Numbered from the stretch's first letter, positions 24,968-34,452 are shown. The stretch is 64,000 nt of DNA from Paraburkholderia nodosa (GCF_001718195.1 NZ_MCNV01000001.1:496001-560000), one strand, 5' to 3'. Numbers and translations are program-made. Notes: generated from the letters alone by a model not told the origin.

Positions 24968-25676
24968 AGTTGTAGCAAGCCGGGAAGCGGCGCCGCTCAA
25001 GCTGGCGCTGCAGCCCATCAACGCCACACTGAGCCTGCGCGATCAGGCTTATGCCATGCTGCGCCAGGCCATTGCCGACGCCGATATCTACCAGTCGCGC
25101 GAGGAAATCCGGCTCGACGAGCGCGTGCTGAGCGAATCGCTCGGCGTGAGCCGCACGCCGGTTCGCGAGGCCATGACGCTGCTCGAGCAGGAGGGCTTCC
25201 TGCGCATGGTGCCGCGCCGCGGCATCTATATCGTGCGCAAGAGCAAGCGCGAGATCGTCGAGATGATCCAGATGTGGGCCGCGCTCGAAAGCATGGCCGC
25301 GCGTCTCGCCACGATCCACGCCACCGACGAGGAAATCGCGCGGCTGCGCCACATGTTCGACGACTTCCGCGACAGCACGCCCGCCGAACACATCGCCGAG
25401 TACTCTGACGCCAACATCGCGTTCCACCAGGCGATCGTCGAGCTTTCCCGCTCGCAGATCATCCTCGACACCATCAAGAACATCTTCGTGCACGTGCGTG
25501 CCATCCGCCGCATGACGATTTCGCAGAGCGACCGGGCTTCGCGCTCGATCGTCGATCATCTGCGCATCATCGAGGCGCTAGAGAAGCGTGACACCGAGCT
25601 GGCGGAAAAGCTCGTGCGCCAGCATTCGCTCGATCTCGCGGCTTATGTCGAGAAGAACTGCGATTTTCTGGATTGA
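24948..25676 (+). CDS. GntR family regulator (FCD/FadR subfamily)
   Basis: 242 residues, with ribosome site AAAAGAGG. The winged helix spans about 28-95 (LRDQAYAMLRQAIADADIYQ, then SESLGVSRTPVREAMTLLEQ); an all-helical FCD ligand domain follows at about 100-235 with the usual Asp and His residues (YSDANIAFHQAIVELS). It is placed directly before frc and the operator-like repeat lies upstream of both, so it probably represses the locus until oxalate or an acyl-CoA-related signal appears. Confidence 0.88.
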   Translation: MSSEQTEVVASREAAPLKLALQPINATLSLRDQAYAMLRQAIADADIYQSREEIRLDERVLSESLGVSRTPVREAMTLLEQEGFLRMVPRRGIYIVRKSKREIVEMIQMWAALESMAARLATIHATDEEIARLRHMFDDFRDSTPAEHIAEYSDANIAFHQAIVELSRSQIILDTIKNIFVHVRAIRRMTISQSDRASRSIVDHLRIIEALEKRDTELAEKLVRQHSLDLAAYVEKNCDFLD

Positions 25677-25701
25677 CGCAGGCGGCTGACGCCGCCTCTA
25701 G

Positions 25702-25740
25702 GCAAAACGGGAGACCTTCGGGTCTCCCGTTTTGCGTTTA
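25702..25740 (+). terminator. intrinsic terminator after gntR
   Basis: GCAAAACGGGAGACC and GGTCTCCCGTTTTGC form a perfect 15-bp stem closed by a TTCG tetraloop. The following GTTTACGTTCC is moderately T-rich. It separates gntR from frc; 25741-26020 shows no gene. Confidence 0.8.
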
Positions 25741-26020
25741 CGTTCCTTCGCGTCCCATCATGCTCATTCATCACGCGTCGGCAGAACGGCCTCCGACAGC
25801 CGACTTTATGCGCATCAACCCCTGGCAGCCCTGACCAAATCCCGGTGCGGGACAGCCATCCTTCACACGGAATCTGGCATATCAGATGCGGCAAATGTTC
25901 GGGGTTTTCCCTCGTGTGCACCGCGTCAATGCCAACGAACTTGCACCAAAGCCATGGTGGATAAGGCTTCGACGCGATTCTAATGGCATTCCCGATGGGC
26001 AATTCTCCTCTTGCTTCGTT

Positions 26021-26036
26021 CTGATATATCACATAC
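26021..26036. promoter_or_regulatory. putative GntR operator, copy 2 (before frc)
   Basis: The 16 bases CTGATATATCACATAC are identical to the copy at 24644, followed by CGTATTGCT. It lies 112 bases before the frc start, in an otherwise gene-free stretch, which fits control of frc by the GntR protein. Confidence 0.6.
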
Positions 26037-26147
26037 CGTATTGCTCAAGGACGCAGATGACGCGCCATCGCGCGAAACGCCTCTGCCCACGCAACCCCAC
26101 CGATTTTCGAAAACTCGCCCGGCCACGATTAGATAAGGAGACATGAC

Positions 26148-27395
26148 ATGGGCAAGGCATTGAACGGCGTGCGCATCCTCGATTTCACGCACGTGCAGTC
26201 GGGACCCACCTGCACACAACTGCTCGCCTGGTTCGGCGCGGACGTGATCAAGGTAGAGCGCGTAGGCGCAGGCGACATCACGCGGGAGCAGCTGCGCGAC
26301 CTGCCGGACGCGGACAGCCTCTACTTCACGATGCTCAACGGCAACAAGCGTTCGCTCACGCTCGACACGAAGAACCCGCAAGGCAAGCGCGTGCTGGAGC
26401 GGCTCATTCGCGATTGCGACGTGCTGGTCGAAAACTTCGCGCCGGGCGCGCTCGAGCGCATGGGTTTCAGCTGGGAACGTATACAGACGCTGAACCCGCG
26501 CATGATCGTCGCCTCGGTGAAGGGCTTCGGCCCCGGCCCGTACGAGGACTGCAAGGTCTACGAGAACGTCGCGCAGTGCGTGGGCGGTGCGGCGTCGACG
26601 ACAGGCTTCGACGACGGCCCGCCGGTCGTCTCCGGCGCGCAGATCGGCGACAGCGGCACGGGCCTGCATCTCGCGCTCGGCATCGTGACCGCGCTCTATC
26701 AGCGCACGCACACGGGGCGCGGCCAGAAGGTGCTTGCGGCCATGCAGGACGGCGTGCTCAACCTGTGCCGCGTGAAGCTGCGCGACCAGCAGCGGCTCGA
26801 GCGCACCGGCGTCATGAAAGAGTACCCGCAGTATCCCAACGACGGCTTCGGCGAGGCCGTGCCGCGCGCCGGCAATGCGTCGGGCGGCGGGCAGCCGGGC
26901 TGGATTCTCAAGTGCAAGGGGTGGGAGACCGATCCGAACGCCTATATCTATTTCATCGCGCAGGCACCCGTGTGGGACCGCATCTGCAAGCTCATCGGGC
27001 GCGAGGAGTGGATCGACGATCCGGACTACGCCACGCCGAATGCGCGCCTGCCGCGCCTGAAGGCGATCTTCGACGAGATCGAGCACTGGACCATGCATCG
27101 CACGAAGTTCGACGCAATGGCCGTGCTCAACCGCTACGACATTCCGTGCGGCCCGATTCTCTCGATGAAGGAGATCGCCAGCGACGAATCGCTGCGCGCG
27201 AGCGGCACGATCGTCGAGGTGGATCACCCGGTGCGCGGCAAGTACCTCACGGTGGGCAACCCGATCAAGCTCTCGGATAGCCCGACCGAAGTCACGCGTT
27301 CGCCGATGCTGGGCGAACACACCGACGAAGTGCTCGCCGAATTCGGCTACACGAAGGACGAGATCCACTCGCTGCGCGCGTCTGGCGCCGTTTGA
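26148..27395 (+). CDS. frc: formyl-CoA:oxalate CoA-transferase
   Basis: 415 residues, close to Frc/YfdW length. It begins [20 protein letters not shown], typical of class III CoA-transferases, and the catalytic Asp168 lies in [10 protein letters not shown]. The stretch [20 protein letters not shown] also follows Frc closely. It transfers CoA from formyl-CoA to oxalate to give oxalyl-CoA, the first step of oxalate catabolism. The downstream OxlT-type antiporter supports the substrate. Oxalyl-CoA decarboxylase, the next enzyme, is not encoded in this window. Strong ribosome site (AAGGAGAC). Confidence 0.9.
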   Translation: MGKALNGVRILDFTHVQSGPTCTQLLAWFGADVIKVERVGAGDITREQLRDLPDADSLYFTMLNGNKRSLTLDTKNPQGKRVLERLIRDCDVLVENFAPGALERMGFSWERIQTLNPRMIVASVKGFGPGPYEDCKVYENVAQCVGGAASTTGFDDGPPVVSGAQIGDSGTGLHLALGIVTALYQRTHTGRGQKVLAAMQDGVLNLCRVKLRDQQRLERTGVMKEYPQYPNDGFGEAVPRAGNASGGGQPGWILKCKGWETDPNAYIYFIAQAPVWDRICKLIGREEWIDDPDYATPNARLPRLKAIFDEIEHWTMHRTKFDAMAVLNRYDIPCGPILSMKEIASDESLRASGTIVEVDHPVRGKYLTVGNPIKLSDSPTEVTRSPMLGEHTDEVLAEFGYTKDEIHSLRASGAV

Positions 27396-27411
27396 AACCG
27401 AGGAGCGAAAC

Positions 27412-28224
27412 ATGGAAACGTGGATGCGTTTGATGGCGAGCGACGGCAGCATCGTGTTCGGCCGCGTCGAGAACGGTTACCTGCACGAATACGAAGGGCT
27501 CGATCAGCCGGTGCCCACTGGCGCAGTGCTGTCGCTGCGCGCGCTTACGCCGCTCGCGCCCTGTGCACCCGGCAAGATCGTTGCGCTGTGGAACAATTTT
27601 CACGCGCTCGCCGCGAAACTCGAAAAGCCGGTGCCATCGCACCCGCTCTTTCTCATCAAGCCGCCGGCTTCGGTGATCGGCTCTTCTGAATTGATTCGGC
27701 GTCCTGCTCACTATGCGGGAAAAATCGTCTTCGAAGGCGAACTCGGCATCGTGATCGGCAAGCGCTGCCGCGATGCGAGCGTGAAGGAAGCCGAGTCGGC
27801 GATCTTCGGCTACACGATCGTCAACGACGTCACGGCAGCGGGCCTCATCACCGAGAATCCGCACTTCCCGCAATGGTGCCGCGCCAAAGGTTTCGATACG
27901 TTCTGTTGTCTGGGTCCGGCGATCGTTTCCGGGTTCGACTGGCAGCGCGCACGCGTCGTCACGAAACTCGATGGCGTGGAGCGGCAGAATTATCCGCTCG
28001 ACGACATGGTGTTTTCGCCGGCGCAGCAGGTGAGTCTTATTTCTCAGGATCTGACGCTCGAACCCGGCGACGTGATTGCGTGCGGCACCTCACTCGGCGT
28101 AGGCTCGATCGTTGATGGCGCAACGGTCGAGGTCACCATCGAAGGGATCGGTACGTTGAGCAATGCGCTGGGCGCCGCGTCGGCGCAAATCGAGTCGGTC
28201 GCCGCCGTAGAGGGCGCGGCTTGA
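27412..28224 (+). CDS. fumarylacetoacetate hydrolase family protein
   Basis: 270 residues. The FAH fold begins near residue 50; the metal ligands are visible in FEGELGIVIGKRCRDAS (two Glu separated by one residue pattern) and a following Asp in YTIVNDVTA. PGDVIACGTSLGVG near the end is characteristic. Such enzymes cleave or decarboxylate 2-oxo acids or hydrate C-C bonds. It begins 16 bases after frc, so it belongs to the same operon. Its part in oxalate metabolism is not established; handling of a keto acid by-product is inference. Confidence 0.85.
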   Translation: METWMRLMASDGSIVFGRVENGYLHEYEGLDQPVPTGAVLSLRALTPLAPCAPGKIVALWNNFHALAAKLEKPVPSHPLFLIKPPASVIGSSELIRRPAHYAGKIVFEGELGIVIGKRCRDASVKEAESAIFGYTIVNDVTAAGLITENPHFPQWCRAKGFDTFCCLGPAIVSGFDWQRARVVTKLDGVERQNYPLDDMVFSPAQQVSLISQDLTLEPGDVIACGTSLGVGSIVDGATVEVTIEGIGTLSNALGAASAQIESVAAVEGAA

Positions 28225-28275
28225 CGGCCTGAAACCAAAGACGCGCGCGGCAGCGATGCCGCGCGAGGAGGAGAA

Positions 28276-29296
28276 ATGCCGGAGCAACTGGCTGGCGACC
28301 TGGCGTGGCTGGGCGCTGGCGCGCTGTTCGCATGGCTTGGCTGTGCATTTGCACAATTGGCGGCGCTCGCGCCGGTGCGTGCGTGGCCGTTGTCGCGTTC
28401 CCGCTCCACGCCGTCCTGCGCCAGGCGCGCTGGTGCGCCGCGCAGGCATCGGCTCGCCTTCGCCATTTCGTTCGCATTGCTACTGACCGTGCCGCCCGGC
28501 GTGATCGCTGCGGGCTGGATGCATGGGCCCGACGCGACCGTCGCGGTCGAAGCCGGCGTGCTGGGCGGTTTGTGCCTCGCGGGCCGGCGCGACCACACGC
28601 CCGGCGCGCGGACGGCGGCGCTGCTGGGGGGTGTATCGGGCGCGAGTGTCTTGATCGGCGCGTTCGTTGGTTACGTGTTGCAGCCTGAGCGGAGTGCTGG
28701 CGAGCGTGTAGCGCTATTCGTCGCGGCGGCGACCGGCGCATTGCTGACAGGCTGCGCGCTGCGTTTGCTCAGCCGTGGCGCGCAAGCGAGCGGCTCGGTC
28801 CGCAGGCGCGTGCCGTTCGGCCGCGGCGACCGTGTCATGCAGGTCATCGCGCTGCTGCTGGGCGCTGCGCTCGGCTACGAATTCCTGAGCGCGCGAGCTT
28901 CGCCCGATTTCGAGATCTCCGTGCTGGTCGCGGCGAGCGTGCTGTGCGCGGCGCTGGGCGTGCGGCTCATGAGCGGCGCGCGGCGGCCGCGGCTCGCCCG
29001 CACGGGCGCCGTCGAGGCGTCACCGCCACGCGAGCCCTTCAGCGCAACATTCCATGCAAGTTTTGCGGGTGTGCCGGATGAACTGCTGGTCGCGGCCTGC
29101 GGCAGCGGCGCGTTCGAACCCGCCTGGCTGGCCGCGAGCGACACGCCGCACGGAAGCGGAGGGCGCGCGGGTCATCACGCGTCACAGGATTTGCCACGGC
29201 GGCGACGCAGCCGGGGCGGTGCGCTGCGTCAGCGGCAAGGACCGCACTGACGTCTATCTGCGGGAGCAGGGGAAAACAACAGAACGCGCAATATGA
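28276..29296 (+). pseudogene. polytopic membrane protein, frame apparently shifted near its end
   Basis: The first frame starts at an ATG with a strong ribosome site (GAGGAGGAGAA) and stops at 29250 (324 residues). It shows about seven membrane segments (near 12-33, 62-84, 114-136, 146-165, 189-205, 212-232). From about 29150 third-position GC preference drops in that frame and rises in the next one, which reads EGARVITRHRICHGGDAAGA and on to a stop at 29294-29296. A one-base shift around 29145-29165 would restore a protein of about 340 residues. By eye the membrane part resembles the dII domain of transhydrogenase beta (PntB); this is weak. Downstream of frc and the FAH gene. Confidence 0.55.
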
Positions 29297-29344
29297 CGCG
29301 AATGATTAGTCATGCATGATGGTTTCTTGGCTATCCATTAAATC

Positions 29345-30289
29345 TTACTTATGCAAGCTCGCTTCTGACACTTTCGTAATGTTCTCGATGAGCGGCGCGC
29401 CTTCCTCCATGAGGAAGCGCTTGAACGCGAGCGCGACGGGCGGCAGGCGCTTGTTTTTCCGGTGCACGACGTACCAGTTGAGCATGACCGGGAAGCCTTC
29501 GACGTCGAGCACGGTGAGGTGACCGACCTGCAGTTCGAGGCTGATGGTGTGCGCCGAAAGAAAGGCGATGCCCATGCCCGCGATCACGGCCTGCTTGATC
29601 GTCTCGGTGCTCTGGATCTCCATGGCGATCTTGAGGTTCGTGATCTTCCCCGCGAAGCCTTCTTCCATCGAGTTCCACGTATCCGAGCCGCGCTCGCGCA
29701 CGATGAACGCCTCGTTGGCGAGCGTGCTGAGCTTGATGGCGCGCTTGTTGGCGAGCGGATGCGTGGGCGCCGCAACGATCACGTACGGGTGAGGCGCAAA
29801 CGGCTCGTTGATGGCGTCAGTCGCGTGGGGCGGACGCACCATCACGGCGAGATCGGTCTGATTGGTGGCGAGCTGCTGGAGCAGCTGCTCGCGGTTGTGC
29901 ACGGAGAGATTGAGCGCGACGCCCTTGTAGCGGCGCGTGAACTCGGCCAGCAGGCGCGGAAAGAAGTAATCGCCGGCGCTAATGACGGCGACGTTGAGCT
30001 TGCCGCCCGAGACGCCCTTTAGCTGGCTCATCGCCTCGTCCACTTCGTGGAACTGCTGCATGATCGCGCGGCTGTAGTGGAGCATCTCCGTGCCCGCGGG
30101 CGTGAGATAGATCTTCTTGCCGAGCTGCTCGAAGAGCGGCAGGCCCGCGTGATCTTCGAGCTGCCGAACCTGCGTGGAAACGGCCGGCTGGGTGAGATGC
30201 AGCTCTTCCGCAGCACGCGAAAAACTGAGGTGGCGCGCCACGGTCTCGAAGACCTTGAGCTGGCGCAGCGTGGCGTTTCGCATCGTCAT
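29345..30289 (-). CDS. LysR family regulator (CbbR-like), divergent from oxlT
   Basis: 314 residues from the ATG at 30289; two codons later another ATG is possible. The helix-turn-helix reads LRQLKVFETVARHLSFSRAA, then HLTQPAVSTQVRQLEDHAGL. The whole chain, including GFPVMLNWYVVHRKNKRLPP near the end, resembles CbbR-type LysR proteins that respond to C1 and carbon metabolites. It is divergent from the oxalate/formate antiporter gene and probably controls it. Confidence 0.87.
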   Translation of the reverse strand: MTMRNATLRQLKVFETVARHLSFSRAAEELHLTQPAVSTQVRQLEDHAGLPLFEQLGKKIYLTPAGTEMLHYSRAIMQQFHEVDEAMSQLKGVSGGKLNVAVISAGDYFFPRLLAEFTRRYKGVALNLSVHNREQLLQQLATNQTDLAVMVRPPHATDAINEPFAPHPYVIVAAPTHPLANKRAIKLSTLANEAFIVRERGSDTWNSMEEGFAGKITNLKIAMEIQSTETIKQAVIAGMGIAFLSAHTISLELQVGHLTVLDVEGFPVMLNWYVVHRKNKRLPPVALAFKRFLMEEGAPLIENITKVSEASLHK

Positions 30290-30660
30290 GGCCGAACCAT
30301 AAAGGATACTGAATCCACATAATAACAAACTTTAATTGTGAGTAATTCAGCAATCACCCTAGCATAAGTTGAAAGGAGTCCGAATGCCGTGCAAAGCGCT
30401 CGAAGCCAGGTTCGGGTTAACGCTCGGAATTACGATTTCATAAGGGACAACACTGAGAAAAGCCCTTGTTTCACGATGTTTTCAGGGTCTGACGTAATGC
30501 CAGGGTGAATGAGGATTGACGACTATTCAATCGGATTCTTGATTCAGCCGGCGAATAAAAAACACAGCGTGGCGAAGTGAAAAGCTAAAACCATAAGCCT
30601 TGATTTATGCAGACCCGTAATCATGCAGGCTGCAATGAATAGATAGCGGAGACAAGCGAT
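30290..30660. other. lysR/oxlT intergenic region
   Basis: 371 bases, clearly more A/T-rich than average. It contains the inverted repeat GATTGA-N7-TCAATC at 30514-30532, a fair candidate for a LysR site, and an A-rich stretch (GAATAAAAAACACAG) beyond it. No gene is visible. Confidence 0.5.
30514..30532. promoter_or_regulatory. inverted repeat before oxlT, possible LysR operator
   Basis: GATTGA and TCAATC are exact inverted copies around seven bases (CGACTAT), giving the T-N11-A form typical of LysR sites. It lies about 130 bases before the oxlT start. Confidence 0.4.
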
Positions 30661-32016
30661 ATGAATGCAATCGGTCAGAGGAGCGAGAGCGGTCCGTTCT
30701 GGACGAACCGCTGGTTTCAACTGGTGGTGGGCATGCTATGCATGGCGCTCGTTGCCAATCTGCAATACGCATGGACGCTGTTCGTCGCGCCGATGAATTC
30801 GCGCCACCACTGGGGCCAGGCGGAGATTCAACTGGCGTTCTCGATTTTCATTCTGACCGAGACCTGGCTCGTGCCGGTGGAAGGCTGGCTCGTCGACAAG
30901 TTCGGACCGCGTCCGGTCGTGGCGGGCGGCGCGGTTTGCGCAGGCCTCGCCTGGGTGATCAACTCCTACGTCACGACGCTGCCGATGCTCTACGTGTCGG
31001 CCGTGATCGCGGGTATCGGCGCGGGCGGCGTGTATGGCACCTGCGTGGGCAACGCGCTCAAGTGGTTCCCGGACCGCCGCGGTCTCGCCGCGGGCCTCAC
31101 GGCCGCGGGCTTCGGCGCCGGCGCCGCCGTGACGGTGATTCCGATTGCGAACATGATCACGCGCTCCGGCTACGAGCACACGTTCTTCTTCTTCGGCGTG
31201 CTGCAGGGCGTGTCGATTCTCGTGCTCTCGCTCGTACTCGTGAAGCCGGTGACGCGCCCCGTCGCCGCGGCGGGCCGCCGTCTCGTCTCGCGCGTTGACT
31301 ACACGCCGGGCCAGATGGTCAAGCAGCCGGTATTCTGGGTGATCTATATCTGCTTCGTCGCGGTGGCCGCCGGCGGCCTGATGGCAACGGCGCAGATCGG
31401 GCCGATCGCCAAGGACTGGGGCCTCGCCCGCATTCCGATGACGGTGTTCGGCATGACGCTGCCGCTCCTCACGCTCACGCTGTCGATCGACAACATCTGC
31501 AACGGCTTTACGCGTCCGCTGTGCGGCTTCATCTCCGACAAGATCGGCCGTGAGAACGCGATGTTCCTGATCTTCGTGGGTGAAGGGCTCGCGCTGCTCG
31601 GCATGATGCAGTTCGGCACGAACCCGTATGCGTTCATGACCTTCGCCGCGCTCATCTTCCTGTTCTGGGGCGAGATCTTCTCGATCTTCCCGGCCATCTG
31701 CGCGGACACGTTCGGCAGCAAGTTCGCCGCATCGAATGCCGGCACGCTGTACACCGCCAAGGGCACGGCAGCGCTGCTCGTGCCGGTGGCCTCGGTGTTG
31801 TCTGCTACGGGCGGCTGGAGCGCGGTGTTCATCGCGGCTGCGGTCATCACGATCGCGGCGGGCGTGAGCGCCAAGTTCTTCCTCGCGCCGATGCGCAAGC
31901 GTCTGATCGAACAGAGCAGCGAAGCCAGCGCTGACGCGAGCAACGAGCCCAACGTCACGCTGGCCACGAATACGGGCGCGGGGTTGCCGCACTGGTCCAA
32001 CCAAAGCGGCGAATGA
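30661..32016 (+). CDS. oxlT: oxalate/formate antiporter (MFS, OxlT type)
   Basis: 451 residues with twelve membrane helices, the length and pattern of OxlT. Arg285 (NGFTRPLCGF) and Lys367 (AGTLYTAKGTAALL) correspond to Arg272 and Lys355 of Oxalobacter OxlT, the two charges that bind oxalate; both are present. The signature GWLVDKFGPRPVVAGG is also typical. It imports oxalate in exchange for formate. The LysR gene downstream follows after 16 bases. Together with frc this makes oxalate use the function of the locus. Confidence 0.88.
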   Translation: MNAIGQRSESGPFWTNRWFQLVVGMLCMALVANLQYAWTLFVAPMNSRHHWGQAEIQLAFSIFILTETWLVPVEGWLVDKFGPRPVVAGGAVCAGLAWVINSYVTTLPMLYVSAVIAGIGAGGVYGTCVGNALKWFPDRRGLAAGLTAAGFGAGAAVTVIPIANMITRSGYEHTFFFFGVLQGVSILVLSLVLVKPVTRPVAAAGRRLVSRVDYTPGQMVKQPVFWVIYICFVAVAAGGLMATAQIGPIAKDWGLARIPMTVFGMTLPLLTLTLSIDNICNGFTRPLCGFISDKIGRENAMFLIFVGEGLALLGMMQFGTNPYAFMTFAALIFLFWGEIFSIFPAICADTFGSKFAASNAGTLYTAKGTAALLVPVASVLSATGGWSAVFIAAAVITIAAGVSAKFFLAPMRKRLIEQSSEASADASNEPNVTLATNTGAGLPHWSNQSGE

Positions 32017-32032
32017 GGCGCGCTGGCCCGCC

Positions 32033-33160
32033 ATGTCGATGAACGTATCGCTCCAGCAGCTCAAGGTGTTCGTCGCGGTGGCGCGGGCGCGCAGCTTCAC
32101 GCGCGCCGCGCGCGAGTTCGGGCTCACGCAGTCGGCGGTGAGCCGCTGCGTGCGCGAACTCGAGGAAGCGATCGAACTCAAGCTCTTCGACCGCACCACG
32201 CGCCAGGTCGAGCTCACGCTCGCGGGCAGCGGCTTCGAGCGACGCATCGGCCGCCTGCTCGACGAGATCGAGATGGCGCTCAACGAGGGCCGCGACGCGC
32301 ACCAGGCGCACAGCGGCGTCGTGCTCGTGGCGAGCAACCCGGTGCTCTCGTCGACCTGGGTGCCCGCTGCGCTCGCGCGCTGTGCAGCGGCTTTTCCTTC
32401 GCTCACGCTGCAGTTGCAGGACTTGCCGCAGGCGGCCGTGCTGCAGGCGGTCGAGCAGGGCGAGGCCGATTTCGGCGTGATCGCGGAAAGCGTGCCGTTC
32501 GCGAGCGGCAACCTCGATGTGCAACCGCTCTCGGCCACGCCGCTTTGCGCGCTCTTGCCTGCCCACCATCCGCTTGCGCTACAGGGGGCGCTGCGATGGG
32601 ACGATCTCGCGCGCGAACCGCTCGTCACGCTCAATCGTGACGCTGGCTGCCGCGGCGCGGTGATGCGTGCGCTGGACGGTCTGCGGCCTGAGGGGAGGCC
32701 GCTGCAGGAGTTCGCGCACGTGGCGGGCGTGGCGCGCATGGCGCAGCTCGGCATGGGCATCGGCGTGTTGCCGGTGTGCACGGATGGCGCGCGCGGGGGG
32801 CACGCGCAGCGTGCGGGCGACGTTGCGCACGCAACGTGTCACTGGCCCGTGCCTGCGGGGCCGTTCGTCACGCGTTTGCTGCATCCGGTCGTCAACGTGA
32901 CGACGATGCTCGTGCGGCGTCGCCATCGTTCGCTACGGCCTTGTGCTCAGGCGGCGTGGTCGCAGTTCATGCAGGACGGGCCAGTCGCGGACGGTTCGGA
33001 CCCGGAGACCTCATCGCCGGATAGCGAGGCGTTGCCGCAAACGTCCATCGACGGCTCGCCGATGCGTGGCTCGAACGGCACGCCGATGCGCGTCGCGTTG
33101 CGCGGCGCCGATACGCCGCCGCCGCTTCGGGTGACCCGCACCCACGCCCGCATCGAATAG
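32033..33160 (+). CDS. LysR family regulator with extended C-terminus
   Basis: 375 residues, about 70 longer than usual. The helix-turn-helix (LQQLKVFVAVARARSFTRAA, EFGLTQSAVSRCVRELEEAI) and the LysR ligand domain up to about 305 are normal. The rest, from about 310, is a polar Pro/Ser/Thr/Asp-rich tail. Third-position GC is uniform, so no frameshift is implied. It follows oxlT by 16 bases in the same direction, probably as part of the same transcript. Confidence 0.82.
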   Translation: MSMNVSLQQLKVFVAVARARSFTRAAREFGLTQSAVSRCVRELEEAIELKLFDRTTRQVELTLAGSGFERRIGRLLDEIEMALNEGRDAHQAHSGVVLVASNPVLSSTWVPAALARCAAAFPSLTLQLQDLPQAAVLQAVEQGEADFGVIAESVPFASGNLDVQPLSATPLCALLPAHHPLALQGALRWDDLAREPLVTLNRDAGCRGAVMRALDGLRPEGRPLQEFAHVAGVARMAQLGMGIGVLPVCTDGARGGHAQRAGDVAHATCHWPVPAGPFVTRLLHPVVNVTTMLVRRRHRSLRPCAQAAWSQFMQDGPVADGSDPETSSPDSEALPQTSIDGSPMRGSNGTPMRVALRGADTPPPLRVTRTHARIE

Positions 33161-33184
33161 CGCGCGTTTCTTCTTCTGCAAAGC

Positions 33185-33220
33185 AAAACGGATCGCTCGA
33201 AGCGATCCGTTTTTGTTTTT
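33185..33220 (+). terminator. intrinsic terminator after the LysR gene
   Basis: AAAACGGATCGCT pairs with AGCGATCCGTTTT around CGA and runs into TTGTTTTT. It sits back to back with the panE-type terminator. Confidence 0.88.
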
Positions 33221-33241
33221 CCAGCACCAGAACCGAGGCGC

Positions 33242-33265
33242 AAAAAAAAGCGGCGCTCGCGCCGC
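33242..33265 (-). terminator. intrinsic terminator of the ketopantoate reductase-like gene
   Basis: On the minus strand GCGGCGC pairs with GCGCCGC around two bases and is followed by a run of eight Ts; the gene stops 19 bases before. Confidence 0.85.
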
Positions 33266-33283
33266 CCTTCGCCGCGACTTACG

Positions 33284-34261
33284 TTACGCTGGCTGCATCG
33301 CCATCCGCTCACGCTGCTTGACCAATGCGAGCACGGTGTCGATGGCCGGCGTCGGCTCGCCAACCAGGCTACCCATTTCCTGCACGACGGTAATCAGCGG
33401 ATCGATCTCCATCGGCCGGCCGGTTTCGAGGTCGACGAGCATCGAGGTCTTGTGCGCGCCTACTGCGCCCGCACCGTCGATGCGACGCTCGACGTCCACA
33501 CGGAAGTTCACGCCGAAGCGCTCGGCAATGCGCTTGCCTTCGAGCATCATCGTGCGCGCTACGGCGCGCGTGGCCGGGTCGCTGGTGATGACGTCGAGCG
33601 TGGCGTGCGTGAGTGCGCTGATCGGGTTGAAGCAGAGATTGCCCCACAGCTTGAGCCAGATTTCGTCGCGGATGTTCTCGCGGATCGGCGCATCGAACCC
33701 GGCGGCCTCCATGGCTTCATGAAGCTGGACGATGCGCGGCGTGCGCTCGCCCGAAGGCTCGCCGATCGGAAACTTCTTGCCGTAGACGTGGCGAATCACG
33801 CCAGGCGCGTCGATTTCGGCCGCCGGATAAAGCACGCAGCCAATCGCGCGCTCGGGCGTGAGACGGTTCCATTGCGCGCCGTCCGGATCGATGCTTTCGA
33901 GGCGGGTGCCCGCGAACTTGCCGCCATGCTGGTAGAAGTACCAGTAGGGAATGCCGTTGGTGCCCGTGACGATGGCCGTGTGCTTGCCGAGGAGCGGCTG
34001 CATCGCGTCGATCACGCCCGCCACCGAATGCGCCTTGAGCGTAATGATGACGACGTCCTGCACGCCCAGTTCGCGCGGATCGGACGTGCAGCGCACCTTC
34101 GCCACGTACTCTTCACCGTCCATCAGCAGGCGTGCGCCGTTCTCGCGCATGGCGGCCAGATGCGGGCCGCGGGCGACGAAGCTCACGTCGGCGCCTGCAC
34201 GGGCGAGTTGCACGCCCATCATGCCTCCGATAGCGCCCGCTCCAAAGATGCAGATCTTCAT
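33284..34261 (-). CDS. 2-dehydropantoate 2-reductase family protein
   Basis: 325 residues from the ATG before KICIFGAGAIGGMMGVQLAR, the NADP-binding GxGAxG motif. LKLWGNLCFNPISALTHAT around 205-225 contains the ApbA/PanE C-terminal domain signature with the conserved Lys and Asn. The frame is open a further 34 codons upstream but the family starts here. Members reduce ketopantoate to pantoate (CoA synthesis) or other 2-oxo acids. Position beside the oxalate genes suggests a special 2-oxo acid substrate rather than housekeeping PanE, but this is inference. Confidence 0.85.
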   Translation of the reverse strand: MKICIFGAGAIGGMMGVQLARAGADVSFVARGPHLAAMRENGARLLMDGEEYVAKVRCTSDPRELGVQDVVIITLKAHSVAGVIDAMQPLLGKHTAIVTGTNGIPYWYFYQHGGKFAGTRLESIDPDGAQWNRLTPERAIGCVLYPAAEIDAPGVIRHVYGKKFPIGEPSGERTPRIVQLHEAMEAAGFDAPIRENIRDEIWLKLWGNLCFNPISALTHATLDVITSDPATRAVARTMMLEGKRIAERFGVNFRVDVERRIDGAGAVGAHKTSMLVDLETGRPMEIDPLITVVQEMGSLVGEPTPAIDTVLALVKQRERMAMQPA

Positions 34262-34452
34262 GTTGAAACCCCAATGACGTTGAAAACCGCTTGTCCGCAG
34301 GGCGTTTCGCGAGCGATGGGGAAGCTGCCCGCTCGCCGCGCCCCCGGACGATGGTTTGAGCATAGGGGGTGCTGTCGATTAACGACAGTTAAAGTTTCTC
34401 GCGAAAATCATCAAGAGAAGCTTATGGACGAAGGGGCGCGTGACGAGGCTGT

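Noticed and set aside
32790..32930. Frameshift in the LysR gene at 32033
   Set aside because: The sequence after GIGVLPVC looks unusual, but third-position GC stays high in one frame through to the stop, so it is more likely a divergent but intact end.
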